Source of the DNA: an uncultured Roseburia sp.
GTDB lineage: Bacteria; Bacillota; Clostridia; Lachnospirales; Lachnospiraceae
NCBI GenBank assembly: GCA_900550935.1
Contig: URUD01000059.1
Coordinates: 1 to 14,384, forward strand
Length of the DNA stretch: 14,384 bases
Direction: 5' to 3'
Both the position numbers and the translations under genes were made by a program. Under the pieces are notes generated by a model, which did not search any database, had not been told where the DNA came from, and saw nothing but the letters and a program-made list of their open reading frames with translations. Every line of letters starts with the position of its first letter. Position 1 is the first letter of the stretch. Shown here piece after piece: positions 6,396-12,814 of this stretch.

Positions 6396-7172
6396 TTGGA
6401 TATTGCAATAGGATTATTGATCCCCTTTCTGGGGACGACACTGGGTGCAGCCTGTGTATTTTTCTTAAAGAATGATTTGAATCCACTGGTGCAGAAAGCG
6501 TTACTCGGATTTGCATCCGGGGTTATGGTGGCGGCATCCGTCTGGTCACTTCTGATCCCGGCGATCGATATGTCAGATTCGATGGGCAAACTTGCCTTCC
6601 TGCCGGCAGCAGTCGGATTTTCCATCGGTATGTTGTTTTTACTGGCAATGGATCGTCTGGTACCGCATCTTCATTTAAACGAAGACGAACCGGAGGGGCT
6701 TCCAAGTTCGCTAAAAAAAACAACGATGCTGGTACTGGCTGTGACACTGCACAATATCCCGGAGGGAATGGCAGTGGGAGTTGTATTTGCAGGACTTTTA
6801 TCCGGCAATGAAAAGATCACACTGGCAGGTGCAGTTGCACTTTCCGTAGGAATTGCCATTCAGAATTTCCCGGAGGGAGCGATCATCTCACTTCCGTTAA
6901 AAGGTGAGGGATGCAGCAGCAGAAAGGCGTTTGTTTACGGAATGGCATCTGGTGTGGTAGAGCCGATCGCAGCATTTATCACGATACTGTTGACCGGTAT
7001 CGTAACACCGCTGTTGCCATATCTGCTTGCATTTGCGGCAGGAGCAATGTTATATGTTGTTGTGGAGGAATTGCTGCCAGAGGCATCGAGCGGAAGTCAT
7101 TCGAATATCGGAACGATCGGATTTGCCGTGGGATTTCTGATTATGATGATTTTAGATGTGGCATTGGGGTAA
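6396..7172 (+). CDS. ZIP-family divalent metal transporter, TTG start
   Basis: A 258-residue membrane protein of the ZIP/GufA-ZupT family, which moves Zn2+, Fe2+ or Mn2+ into the cytoplasm. The metal-site helices are clear: HNIPEG (His119, Asn120, Glu123) in helix 4, QNFPEG (Gln156, Asn157, Glu160) in helix 5 and VVEP (Glu189) in helix 6. Gln in helix 5 is as in the structurally known BbZIP. BbZIP has Asp at the following position, where this protein has Asn157, so the second metal site may be altered. A short acidic/His loop (HLHLNEDEPE, 91-100) lies between helices 3 and 4, where ZIPs often bind metal. The start is TTG at 6396, chosen because AGGAGG (6383-6388) lies 7 nt upstream and the protein begins at the expected first helix. 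Metal specificity cannot be told. Confidence 0.88.
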   Translation: MDIAIGLLIPFLGTTLGAACVFFLKNDLNPLVQKALLGFASGVMVAASVWSLLIPAIDMSDSMGKLAFLPAAVGFSIGMLFLLAMDRLVPHLHLNEDEPEGLPSSLKKTTMLVLAVTLHNIPEGMAVGVVFAGLLSGNEKITLAGAVALSVGIAIQNFPEGAIISLPLKGEGCSSRKAFVYGMASGVVEPIAAFITILLTGIVTPLLPYLLAFAAGAMLYVVVEELLPEASSGSHSNIGTIGFAVGFLIMMILDVALG

Positions 7173-7187
7173 AAGATATGCTATACT
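7158..7187 (+). promoter_or_regulatory. Possible extended -10 promoter for the eight-cysteine protein
   Basis: TATACT (7182-7187) is preceded by TGC, giving the same TGCTATACT seen at 2281 and 10527. The best -35 is GTGGCA (7158-7163) at 18 bp, a 4 of 6 match. The start would be near 7194, about 43 nt before the ATG at 7237. No terminator is seen after the ZIP gene. Confidence 0.45.
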
Positions 7188-7236
7188 GAAAGGCAGTAAG
7201 AATTACAAGGGATAAAGAAGTGTAAGGAGCGAAACT

Positions 7237-7587
7237 ATGCGGGACGATTTAAGAGCGGAATTAATCAAACAATTTCCATCGGATGTAGTTGAGACAACAG
7301 ATACGGATGGCAGAGTGATCTACGCCTGTCCGACCTGTAAGAGACCGACCACGGTCAACACAGAGAAATGCGGAGGATGTGGTCAGGTATTATCCTGGAC
7401 TCACATTCGAAAAGAAGAAGCTGCAAAAGGGATCAAAACAGCAACGATGAGTTTTGAAGTGCCGGGAGATTTTACGACAGGAGATTGCCGTAAGTGCCCG
7501 CTTTCCTATATTGCAAAAGAGAACAATGACAACGTATATGAATGTCCGTTAAAGATGCGTGCAAATTGTAAATTAGAATTATCATAA
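7237..7587 (+). CDS. Small eight-cysteine protein, probably zinc-binding, function unknown
   Basis: A 116-residue soluble protein. Cysteines fall in two groups of four: 31/34/45/48 (CPTC...CGGC), a classical zinc-ribbon spacing, and 84/87/103/111 (CRKC, then C and C), a second possible metal site. Between them lies a mostly polar segment with WTHIRKEEAAKG. Each group could bind one zinc or, less likely, an Fe-S cluster. I do not recognise the family. AAGGAG lies about 7 nt before the ATG. The ZIP transporter just upstream suggests, but does not show, a metal connection. A strong terminator follows 4 bp after the stop, so the gene is probably monocistronic or the last of its mRNA. Confidence 0.8.
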   Translation: MRDDLRAELIKQFPSDVVETTDTDGRVIYACPTCKRPTTVNTEKCGGCGQVLSWTHIRKEEAAKGIKTATMSFEVPGDFTTGDCRKCPLSYIAKENNDNVYECPLKMRANCKLELS

Positions 7588-7591
7588 AAAC

Positions 7592-7619
7592 CGGGATGCG
7601 GAAACGCATCCCGATTTTT
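7592..7619 (+). terminator. Strong Rho-independent terminator
   Basis: CGGGATGCG (7592-7600) pairs perfectly with CGCATCCCG (7605-7613) around a GAAA tetraloop, followed by ATTTTT. This is the best terminator in the window. It leaves only 25 nt before the next start codon, so the next gene must use read-through or a promoter lying upstream of the hairpin. Confidence 0.92.
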
Positions 7620-7638
7620 CTAAATAAGGGAGACTTGC

Positions 7639-8418
7639 ATGGAAAAAATATGTTATCTGTTTATGGGAGGCGGGATCATCCTTCTTCTTTTGTTTCTGGC
7701 ACCACTGTTTCAGAACGGGATCGTAAATATCGGAACGGTGACCGGTGTCATCCTTGCTGCATTGTTGTTTTTCTATGGCGTATTCTGGAGAAAAGTACAT
7801 CTGTTTTTGCACGGGTTATCACAGCATACGGGAGGGAAAATTTTACTTATCATAATTGGTGTAGTGACAGCAGCAGTCGTCTGTGTGGCACTGATCGAGA
7901 CAGTATGGATGGTGCGTGCGGCAGAAAACAGACCCACAGAACATGGGGTGCCTGCGATCGTGCTTGGCTGTAAGGTAAAAGGAAGTAAGCCGAGCCGTGT
8001 GCTGACGGAGCGTTTGGAGGCTGCCTATGATTATCTGGTAAGCGAACCGGCTGCTATTGCCATCTTATCGGGTGGAAAAGGAGAAGACGAAGAAATCTCA
8101 GAGGCAGGATGCATGTATGAATATCTGACCGCGCGTGGAATTGAAGAAAACCGGCTGATCTTAGAAGATGCTTCGACCAATACGAGGGAGAATCTTGCAT
8201 TTTCAAAAGAAATCCTAAGCAAAAGAAACCTTGGAATGGAGGTAACGATCATTACAAGCGGCTTTCATGAATACCGTGCCAATGATATGGCAGAAAAGCT
8301 GGGGTTAAAGAGTTACAGTACGCCGGCACACACGGGTATTTTGTATTTTCCAACTTATTATGTGCGGGAATTATATGGCATTTTATATTATAAACTGGTT
8401 AATGGAATGGAGAATTAG
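7639..8418 (+). CDS. Membrane-anchored DUF218 (YdcF/SanA/ElyC-like) protein
   Basis: A 259-residue protein with three predicted membrane helices (about 4-24, 31-50 and 67-90) followed by a DUF218 domain (about 103-235). Domain marks are the opening strand AIVLGCKVKG, the helix VLTERLEAAYDYL, the strand-turn AILSGGKGEDEEISEA, the loop ASTNTRENLAFSKEIL and the later strand IITSGFHEYRA. DUF218 proteins of this type are linked to cell-envelope functions such as vancomycin sensitivity and lipid-carrier metabolism, but their chemistry is poorly defined, so no reaction is assigned. A GGGAGA-type ribosome site sits 6-7 nt before the ATG. The stop codon directly abuts the ATG of the RNase H gene, so the two genes are translationally coupled. 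Confidence 0.85.
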   Translation: MEKICYLFMGGGIILLLLFLAPLFQNGIVNIGTVTGVILAALLFFYGVFWRKVHLFLHGLSQHTGGKILLIIIGVVTAAVVCVALIETVWMVRAAENRPTEHGVPAIVLGCKVKGSKPSRVLTERLEAAYDYLVSEPAAIAILSGGKGEDEEISEAGCMYEYLTARGIEENRLILEDASTNTRENLAFSKEILSKRNLGMEVTIITSGFHEYRANDMAEKLGLKSYSTPAHTGILYFPTYYVRELYGILYYKLVNGMEN

Positions 8419-9069
8419 ATGGCAAAAAAATATTATGCAGTAAAAGCAGGAAAAAAGCCGGGCATCTATGAGTCCTGGGCGGCATGTAAAAGCATGGTGG
8501 ACGGCTATAAAGGTGCGATCTACAAGGGATTTATGACTTATGAAGAGGCAAAGGCATTCCTTGGCGGTGGCACGATAGAGAGAGCGGGCAAAGCAAAAGC
8601 AGAGACAGAAAAAACAGGCGCAGAACAGACGGCTGAGCAACTTCCGGAAAGTTATGCGTTTGTGGATGGATCTTTTAATGTGGCAGAAAAGCGTTATGGC
8701 TATGGCGGATTTTTAGTCCATCAGGGACAAAAGGAAGTACTGCAGGGCGCAGGAGATGATGCAGAGATGGCATCCATGCGGAATGTGGCAGGAGAAATCC
8801 TTGGAAGTATGGCGGCGATGAAACGTGCCGTAGAACTTGGACTTCCTGAGCTTACGATCTATTATGACTATATGGGCATTGAAATGTGGGCAACCGGAAT
8901 GTGGAAACGAAATAAAGAGGGAACGATCGCATATTATGAGTATGTGCAGTCGATCAAAGATGCGATCCGTTTACATTTTGTGAAGGTCAGGGGACATTCC
9001 GGCGTAGAAGGAAATGAAGAGGCCGACCAGCTTGCTAAGCAGGCAGTTGGTCTGACCTCTCTTTCATAA
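8419..9069 (+). CDS. rnhA: Ribonuclease H with N-terminal caulimovirus VI-type domain
   Basis: A 216-residue RNase HI-type enzyme that cleaves RNA in RNA-DNA hybrids, acting in R-loop and primer removal. The N-terminal ~48 residues (KKYYAVKAGKKPGIYESW...GFMTYEEAKAFL) are the small hybrid/dsRNA-binding domain also found in eukaryotic RNase H1 and caulimovirus protein VI. A ~25-residue charged Ala/Lys/Glu linker follows. The catalytic domain starts near 78. Its acidic residues are Asp83 (FVDGSFN), Glu126 (GEILGSM), Asp150 (YYDYMG) and Asp203 (NEEADQLAK), with the flap histidine His193 (RGHSG). All are intact, so the enzyme should be active. The ATG abuts the stop of the DUF218 gene, with GGAGA (8409-8413) inside that gene's end. 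No terminator is visible; the stop lies 2 bp from the end of a doubtful minus-strand ORF. Confidence 0.92.
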   Translation: MAKKYYAVKAGKKPGIYESWAACKSMVDGYKGAIYKGFMTYEEAKAFLGGGTIERAGKAKAETEKTGAEQTAEQLPESYAFVDGSFNVAEKRYGYGGFLVHQGQKEVLQGAGDDAEMASMRNVAGEILGSMAAMKRAVELGLPELTIYYDYMGIEMWATGMWKRNKEGTIAYYEYVQSIKDAIRLHFVKVRGHSGVEGNEEADQLAKQAVGLTSLS

Positions 9070-9071
9070 GA

Positions 9072-9272
9072 TTAAGCGATGGCATCAAATCCGTTTGATG
9101 TCTTCTCAAGATCCGTTTTGGACATGGCTTCAAGCATTGCTGCAAAGGAGCAGGTTTCCTGTCTGGAACGGTTGTTTGAGTCACGCTTCTGTGGGGTGAT
9201 CCGTTTGGTACGGGTTACCGGGGTAACAGGTGTTACGATTGAAATAGATTCTAAGTAGATTGCGACAATCAT
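9072..9272 (-). CDS. Doubtful small ORF, convergent with the RNase H gene
   Basis: A 66-codon minus-strand frame from ATG (9270-9272), or 70 codons from TTG (9284). It encodes MIVAIYLESISIVTPVTPVTR and later CSFAAMLEAM, ending GFDAIA. I recognise no family. In favour: codon choice resembles the neighbours, the peptide has natural composition (a VTPVTPVTR repeat and a helical SFAAMLEAMSKTDLEK), and the frame fills the gap exactly, its stop lying 2 bp from the RNase H stop. Against: AAGGAGG (9273-9279) touches the ATG with no spacer, too close to work normally; the TTG start has only a weak GGAAAG; and the + strand also holds a 59-codon open frame here. It would be divergent from the GntR gene. 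Confidence 0.35.
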   Translation of the reverse strand: MIVAIYLESISIVTPVTPVTRTKRITPQKRDSNNRSRQETCSFAAMLEAMSKTDLEKTSNGFDAIA

Positions 9273-9326
9273 CCTCCTTGACAAATGTGCTTTCCGATAG
9301 TTCTTTACTTCTTTGTAACATATATC

Positions 9327-9337
9327 GACATAATGTC
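9327..9337. promoter_or_regulatory. Palindrome upstream of the GntR-type regulator gene
   Basis: GACATAATGTC is a perfect 5-1-5 palindrome, 57 bp before the regulator ATG. TGTCA (9334-9338) and TGACA (9356-9360) form a second, wider inverted pair sharing its half. It could be an autoregulatory operator. I could not place a convincing -35/-10 pair in 9273-9394, and short AT-rich palindromes occur by chance. Confidence 0.3.
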
Positions 9338-9394
9338 AGAAAAATTAACAGAAAATGACAAACTTTTTTGAAAATTACGGAGTAAAACTGCTTT

Positions 9395-10519
9395 ATGGAT
9401 AAAAAATTGAAATATTACGATATTATGGAAGATTTGCGAAAACAGATCATTTCCGGAAACATCAAACCGGGAGAAAAACTGCCCTCGGAAAATGAACTGT
9501 CGGCTGAGTTTCAGGTGAGCAGACAGACTGTACGCAAAGCATTGCAGATCCTGCAAAATGAGGGTTACATCTATGCAGAACATGGAAGAGGAACCTTTTG
9601 TTCGGAAATGATGCGCCATACTGGAAAATCAAAAAATATTGCAGTTGTCACGACCTACCTGTCGGACTATATTTTTCCGAGAGTCATCCAGGGAATCGAT
9701 CAGGTACTGACAGAAAACGGTTACAGTATTTTACTTAAAAATACCAGAAATTCCAGAAAACTGGAAGCAAAATGTCTGGAAGAACTTTTACAGAAAGACA
9801 TTGACGGACTGATCATCGAACCGAGCAAAAGCCAGATCTTCTGTCGGCACATCGAGTTGTACCAGATGCTGGATGAATATCAGATCCCATATGTGTTTAT
9901 CCAGGGCAGCTATGACCAGTTGAAGGAAAAACCGTATATCCTGATGGATGACTGCCGTGGAGGCTATCTGGTGACAAGACATCTGATCGAACTCGGGCAT
10001 CAGAATATTGTCGGGGTATTCAAGGCGGATGATACGCAGGGGCAGCAGAGACACAAGGGTTATGTGCAGGCGTTGCAGGAGTCCGGCATTTCCTATGATC
10101 CGGATAAGGTGGTCTGGTTTTATACTGAGGACCGGAAGACACACCCTTATGAGAAGATGAAACAGATGGCAGAAGAGAGGGACAGACGGATGTTTGATGC
10201 GGTCGTATCCTATAATGATCAGATCGCGCTGGAAGTGATTCGGGCACTCGAGGATACCGGACTTAACGTCCCGGAGGATGTCTCGGTGACAGGCTATGAT
10301 AATTCCTATCTGGCGGAGAGCGCAAAGATCCCGCTCACGACTATAGCGCATCCACAGGAAAAATTAGGACAGATGGCAGCAGAATTATTACTTAAGATCA
10401 TAAAAGACGGTGAAGAAAAGGAAGAACTGCACCAGATCGTGGTGGAGCCGGAGTTGATCGTGCGGGATTCAACAAAGAAAGCAAAGAAAGCAGGCGGGCA
10501 GGTTCCTTGCAAAAAGTGA
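9395..10519 (+). CDS. GntR-family repressor with LacI-type sugar-sensing domain (AraR-like)
   Basis: A 374-residue cytoplasmic transcription factor. Residues about 6-70 form a GntR winged helix-turn-helix (IISGNIKPGEKLPSENELS, recognition helix region VSRQTVRKALQIL, wing GYIYAEHGRGTF). Residues 81-360 resemble periplasmic-binding-like sensor domains of LacI/AraR regulators: opening strand NIAVVTTYLSDYIFPRVIQGI, middle DIDGLIIEPSK, ILMDDCRGGYLVTRHLIELGHQNI, and DVSVTGYDNSYLAE followed by LTTIAHPQEKLGQMAAELLL. Such proteins normally leave DNA when a sugar binds. No sugar transporter or glycoside hydrolase gene is adjacent, so target and ligand are unknown. CGGAG lies about 12 nt before the ATG, longer than usual. 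The tail (KKAKKAGGQ) is basic. The next promoter's -35 lies within its last codons. Confidence 0.92.
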   Translation: MDKKLKYYDIMEDLRKQIISGNIKPGEKLPSENELSAEFQVSRQTVRKALQILQNEGYIYAEHGRGTFCSEMMRHTGKSKNIAVVTTYLSDYIFPRVIQGIDQVLTENGYSILLKNTRNSRKLEAKCLEELLQKDIDGLIIEPSKSQIFCRHIELYQMLDEYQIPYVFIQGSYDQLKEKPYILMDDCRGGYLVTRHLIELGHQNIVGVFKADDTQGQQRHKGYVQALQESGISYDPDKVVWFYTEDRKTHPYEKMKQMAEERDRRMFDAVVSYNDQIALEVIRALEDTGLNVPEDVSVTGYDNSYLAESAKIPLTTIAHPQEKLGQMAAELLLKIIKDGEEKEELHQIVVEPELIVRDSTKKAKKAGGQVPCKK

Positions 10520-10535
10520 CAAAATGTGCTATACT
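10507..10535 (+). promoter_or_regulatory. Extended -10 promoter for the small membrane protein gene
   Basis: TTGCAA (10507-10512) and TATACT (10530-10535) are 17 bp apart, with TGC before the -10. The -35 overlaps the end of the regulator gene. The start would be near 10542, about 33 nt before the ATG at 10575. Confidence 0.6.
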
Positions 10536-10574
10536 ATTGCAGGAATTGTGATACAGACAGAGGGAGAGTAGAAC

Positions 10575-10820
10575 ATGAAAGTTACATGGAAAGTGCTGAT
10601 TGCGGCACTCTGCTATATACTGGGTGTGATAGGCTGGTGTTATGTTGGCGGCTATATGATCCTGACCAAACCGGTTAAGGGGCTGATCGTTGCATACCTG
10701 GCAGGAAATCTATCCCTTGGAAAGATCATCATTGCTTTCATCCAGGGATTTGTCTATCTGTCACTTGCAGGTGGAGTCTGGTGTGTTGGATATATGTTGA
10801 GTAATCATTTCAAAGAATAA
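10575..10820 (+). CDS. Small two-helix membrane protein, function unknown
   Basis: An 81-residue hydrophobic protein with a first membrane segment at about 6-30 (VLIAALCYILGVIGWCYVGGYMIL), a short basic loop (TKPVKG), a middle amphipathic stretch and a second segment at about 50-74 (IIAFIQGFVYLSLAGGVWCVGYML). It ends in a polar SNHFKE. No family is recognised and no motif suggests a function. AGGGAGAG sits about 6 nt before the ATG, and an extended -10 promoter and a terminator flank the gene, so it is a real single-gene unit. It could be a small accessory membrane protein. Confidence 0.75.
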   Translation: MKVTWKVLIAALCYILGVIGWCYVGGYMILTKPVKGLIVAYLAGNLSLGKIIIAFIQGFVYLSLAGGVWCVGYMLSNHFKE

Positions 10821-10846
10821 GGGCTGTCGGTGGACAGCCTGTTTTT
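10821..10846 (+). terminator. Rho-independent terminator
   Basis: GGCTGTC (10822-10828) pairs perfectly with GACAGCC (10833-10839) around a GGTG loop, with an outer G-U pair (10821/10840), followed by GTTTTTA. It ends only ~15 nt before the next start codon at 10862, so the downstream gene must rely on read-through or an internal promoter. Confidence 0.85.
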
Positions 10847-10861
10847 ATATATGGAGGAAAT

Positions 10862-11959
10862 ATGATTTTACGGTTACCATCTTATTATAAGGAATTTCAT
10901 TGTATCGCGAGCGAGTGTTCCGACAGCTGCTGCATCGGCTGGGAGATCGATCTGGATGACGATTCGGCAGCCTACTATGAGTCGGTCGAGGGACCGATGG
11001 GAGATTTCATGCGAAAACACATGAAAGACCAGAAATTTACATTGCGGAAAAATGGCTGGTGCCCGATGTTAAATGAACATAAATTGTGCAGGATCTATAT
11101 TGAACTGGGCGAGGAGGCACTCAGCGAAGTATGTACGGAATATCCGCGTTTTGTCATTGATTATCCAGGCGTGCGCGAGCGTGTGCTCTGTCTTTCCTGT
11201 GAGGAAGTGGGAAGGATCGTGTTCCGCAAGACAGAAAAGATGCACTGGGAAGAAAAGACCCTGCCGGAGGAGTATGAAGACACGGAGTGGACCGATGAAG
11301 AATGGGAGCTGGCAGGAAAACTGATCGCGGCGAGAGACCATGCAGTCGAGCTGCTGCAGGACAGAGAGCGTGCCATCGAAGACCGGGCGGCAGATTATCT
11401 TGCCTATATTGCAAAAATGCAGCAGGAGATCTTCCATACCGTGCCAAAAGAAGAAACGGCAAGTGAAAAAACACCATACCAGTGTTTTAAGGAGCGTCTT
11501 TTGTGTTATGAGGAATTAGAAGGACTCGGACAGGAATGGGAACAGGCAAAAAAACAGTTAGAGCAGGTTTATTCCGAAGAACAGTATGAGACAAGATTGC
11601 AGGAGTTTTTAGAGGCACTCGGAGAGAGAAAGTATGAATATGAGCACCTGTTAGTCTACTTTACCTACCGCTATTTTATGCGTGCATTTTATGATGAAAA
11701 TCTGTTGGCAAAAGCACAGTTTGCCGTAACTGGATTTTTACTGGTGCGCGAGATGGATGTAGCACGTTTCTTTGCCAATGGAGCATTTACAGAGGCAGAC
11801 CGTGTGGATACGGCACGTATCTATGCCAAGGAAGTGGAGCACTCCGAGGAAAATGTAGAACTGTTGGAGGATGATTTCCTGTTTGAAGATGTATTTACGG
11901 TACCGGAGCTGATGAAACAGATCTTATGTACCAGACCGGCAGACCAGAAAATGATGTAG
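10862..11959 (+). CDS. FliB-type flagellin lysine-N-methylase homologue
   Basis: A 365-residue cytoplasmic protein. The first ~115 residues carry the FliB/YkgJ-like cysteine pattern: Cys14, Cys19, Cys23-Cys24 (ECSDSCCIGWEIDLD), then WCPML (Cys67), LCRIY (Cys76), SEVCTEYPRF (Cys91) and VLCLSCEE (Cys110, Cys113). In Salmonella, FliB methylates flagellin lysines; the cysteines are thought to hold a metal or Fe-S centre. The rest is a charged, mostly helical region (a Glu-rich stretch at about 125-160, then helices to about 300) typical of the Clostridia homologues. No flagellin or flagellar gene is in the window, so the substrate could be flagellin elsewhere or another protein. GGAGG (10853-10857) lies 4 nt before the ATG. 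The amidase gene follows after 12 bp, so the two are likely an operon. Confidence 0.8.
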   Translation: MILRLPSYYKEFHCIASECSDSCCIGWEIDLDDDSAAYYESVEGPMGDFMRKHMKDQKFTLRKNGWCPMLNEHKLCRIYIELGEEALSEVCTEYPRFVIDYPGVRERVLCLSCEEVGRIVFRKTEKMHWEEKTLPEEYEDTEWTDEEWELAGKLIAARDHAVELLQDRERAIEDRAADYLAYIAKMQQEIFHTVPKEETASEKTPYQCFKERLLCYEELEGLGQEWEQAKKQLEQVYSEEQYETRLQEFLEALGERKYEYEHLLVYFTYRYFMRAFYDENLLAKAQFAVTGFLLVREMDVARFFANGAFTEADRVDTARIYAKEVEHSEENVELLEDDFLFEDVFTVPELMKQILCTRPADQKMM

Positions 11960-11971
11960 AGCGGAAGTTGC

Positions 11972-12703
11972 ATGGGAGCAAATGAGCGTATGGGAAGGGA
12001 AGAACAGAGACGGGCGGCAGCGCGTGAGCTGCGGCGGAAAAGGAAGAGAAGACAACAGAGGCGTGCGCGCGTGATCCTTGTGTTGACGATCGCGGCAGTC
12101 GTATGTATGATCGTGACAGGAGTTTATCGTTTCCTGACAAAGGGAAAAGAGAAAACACAGACGGTGGCACCGGTTGAGACGACAAAATATATCGAGGAGC
12201 GGCCGGAGCTGATCGTAGAGTTATTAGATATCAACGAATATTCAAGGCCAGGAACGGCACTGGAAAAAGTAAACGGTATCGTGGTCCATTACACGGCAAA
12301 TCCAGGTACAACGGCGGAGCAGAACCGGGGCTACTTTGAGGGACTTGCGCAGAGTGGGGAGACGTATGCGAGCAGCCATTTTGTGATCGGACTTGAGGGA
12401 GAAGTGGTACAGTGTATTCCGCTCGATGAGGTCGCCTACGCCTCCAACAACAGGAACAGCGACACGATCTCCATCGAGTGCTGTCATCCGGACGAGACCG
12501 GAAAATTTTATGACAGTACATATCAGACGCTGGTGAATCTGTGCGCGTACCTCTGTGTTGAGTTTGATCTGAAGCCGGACGATATCATCCGTCATTATGA
12601 TGTGACGGGCAAGATCTGTCCGAAGTATTTTGTGGACCATCCGGAAGAATGGGAAACATTTCACAAAGATGTAAAAAATGCGATCAGAATCCTGAAAAAA
12701 TAA
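11972..12703 (+). CDS. Membrane-anchored N-acetylmuramoyl-L-alanine amidase (Amidase_2)
   Basis: A 243-residue zinc amidase that cuts the MurNAc-L-Ala bond of peptidoglycan. A very basic N-terminal tail (about 8-33, many Arg/Lys) precedes one membrane helix (about 34-53). A short linker leads to the catalytic domain outside the cell (about 98-240). Expected zinc ligands, by comparison with T7 lysozyme (His17, His122, Cys130), are His106 (VVHYTAN), His208 (IIRHYDVTG) and Cys216 (KICPKY). The helper lysine is Lys214, with the same spacing as T7 Lys128. SSHFVIGLEGEVVQ and SDTISIECC are typical family strands. It fits a wall-remodelling enzyme rather than a phage endolysin, as no phage genes surround it. 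GGAAG precedes the first ATG only weakly; GGGAGC sits 10 nt before the ATG at 11990, so the protein may begin six residues later. Confidence 0.88.
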   Translation: MGANERMGREEQRRAAARELRRKRKRRQQRRARVILVLTIAAVVCMIVTGVYRFLTKGKEKTQTVAPVETTKYIEERPELIVELLDINEYSRPGTALEKVNGIVVHYTANPGTTAEQNRGYFEGLAQSGETYASSHFVIGLEGEVVQCIPLDEVAYASNNRNSDTISIECCHPDETGKFYDSTYQTLVNLCAYLCVEFDLKPDDIIRHYDVTGKICPKYFVDHPEEWETFHKDVKNAIRILKK

Positions 12704-12742
12704 TGGGACAATCACTAAAAATCCGAAATTCATTTTGAATTC

Positions 12743-12781
12743 TTTACCTAAAATTTACAAATATTATATTTAGAATTGAAA
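12743..12781 (+). promoter_or_regulatory. Pho-box-like array of 11-bp-spaced hexamers
   Basis: TTTACC (12743-12748), TTTACA (12754-12759), TATATT (12765-12770) and TTGAAA (12776-12781) start exactly 11 bp apart. The first two and the last resemble the PhoP half-site TTAACA; the third does not. PhoP of Bacillus-type Firmicutes binds such direct repeats just upstream of phosphate genes, and the gene here is a phosphate cotransporter. The DNA is AT-rich, so chance is possible. Confidence 0.4.
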
Positions 12782-12805
12782 AAATACTGTGCTCTATGAT
12801 ATGAT
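12776..12805 (+). promoter_or_regulatory. Extended -10 promoter of the phosphate cotransporter gene
   Basis: TTGAAA (12776-12781) and TATGAT (12800-12805) are 18 bp apart, with TGA before the -10 (TGn). The start would be near 12812, leaving a ~97-nt GC-rich leader before the ATG at 12909. Confidence 0.6.
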
Positions 12806-12814
12806 GGAGCACAG
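12787..12814. promoter_or_regulatory. Perfect 8-bp inverted repeat bracketing the -10 element
   Basis: CTGTGCTC (12787-12794) and GAGCACAG (12807-12814) are exact inverted repeats separated by the 12-bp TATGATATGATG, which contains the -10. Because the left arm lies upstream of the probable start near 12812, it cannot form a hairpin in that transcript. A DNA-binding regulator site is the natural reading. The cognate protein is unknown. Confidence 0.5.

Noticed and set aside
9079..9257. A + strand open frame of 59 codons (MASNPFDVFSRSVLDMASS...)
   Set aside because: No Shine-Dalgarno sequence lies before the ATG, and the frame overlaps the minus-strand ORF, whose peptide looks somewhat more natural. 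Neither is secure.
9788..10351. Minus-strand open frame of 187 codons within the GntR regulator gene
   Set aside because: It lies wholly antisense to a convincing LacI-type sensor domain, with no ribosome site or recognisable domain.
12717..12780. Possible terminator after the amidase gene
   Set aside because: The only inverted repeats are AT-only (AAATAT/ATATTT; AATTCT/AGAATT) and no T-run follows a stable stem, so no terminator can be supported.
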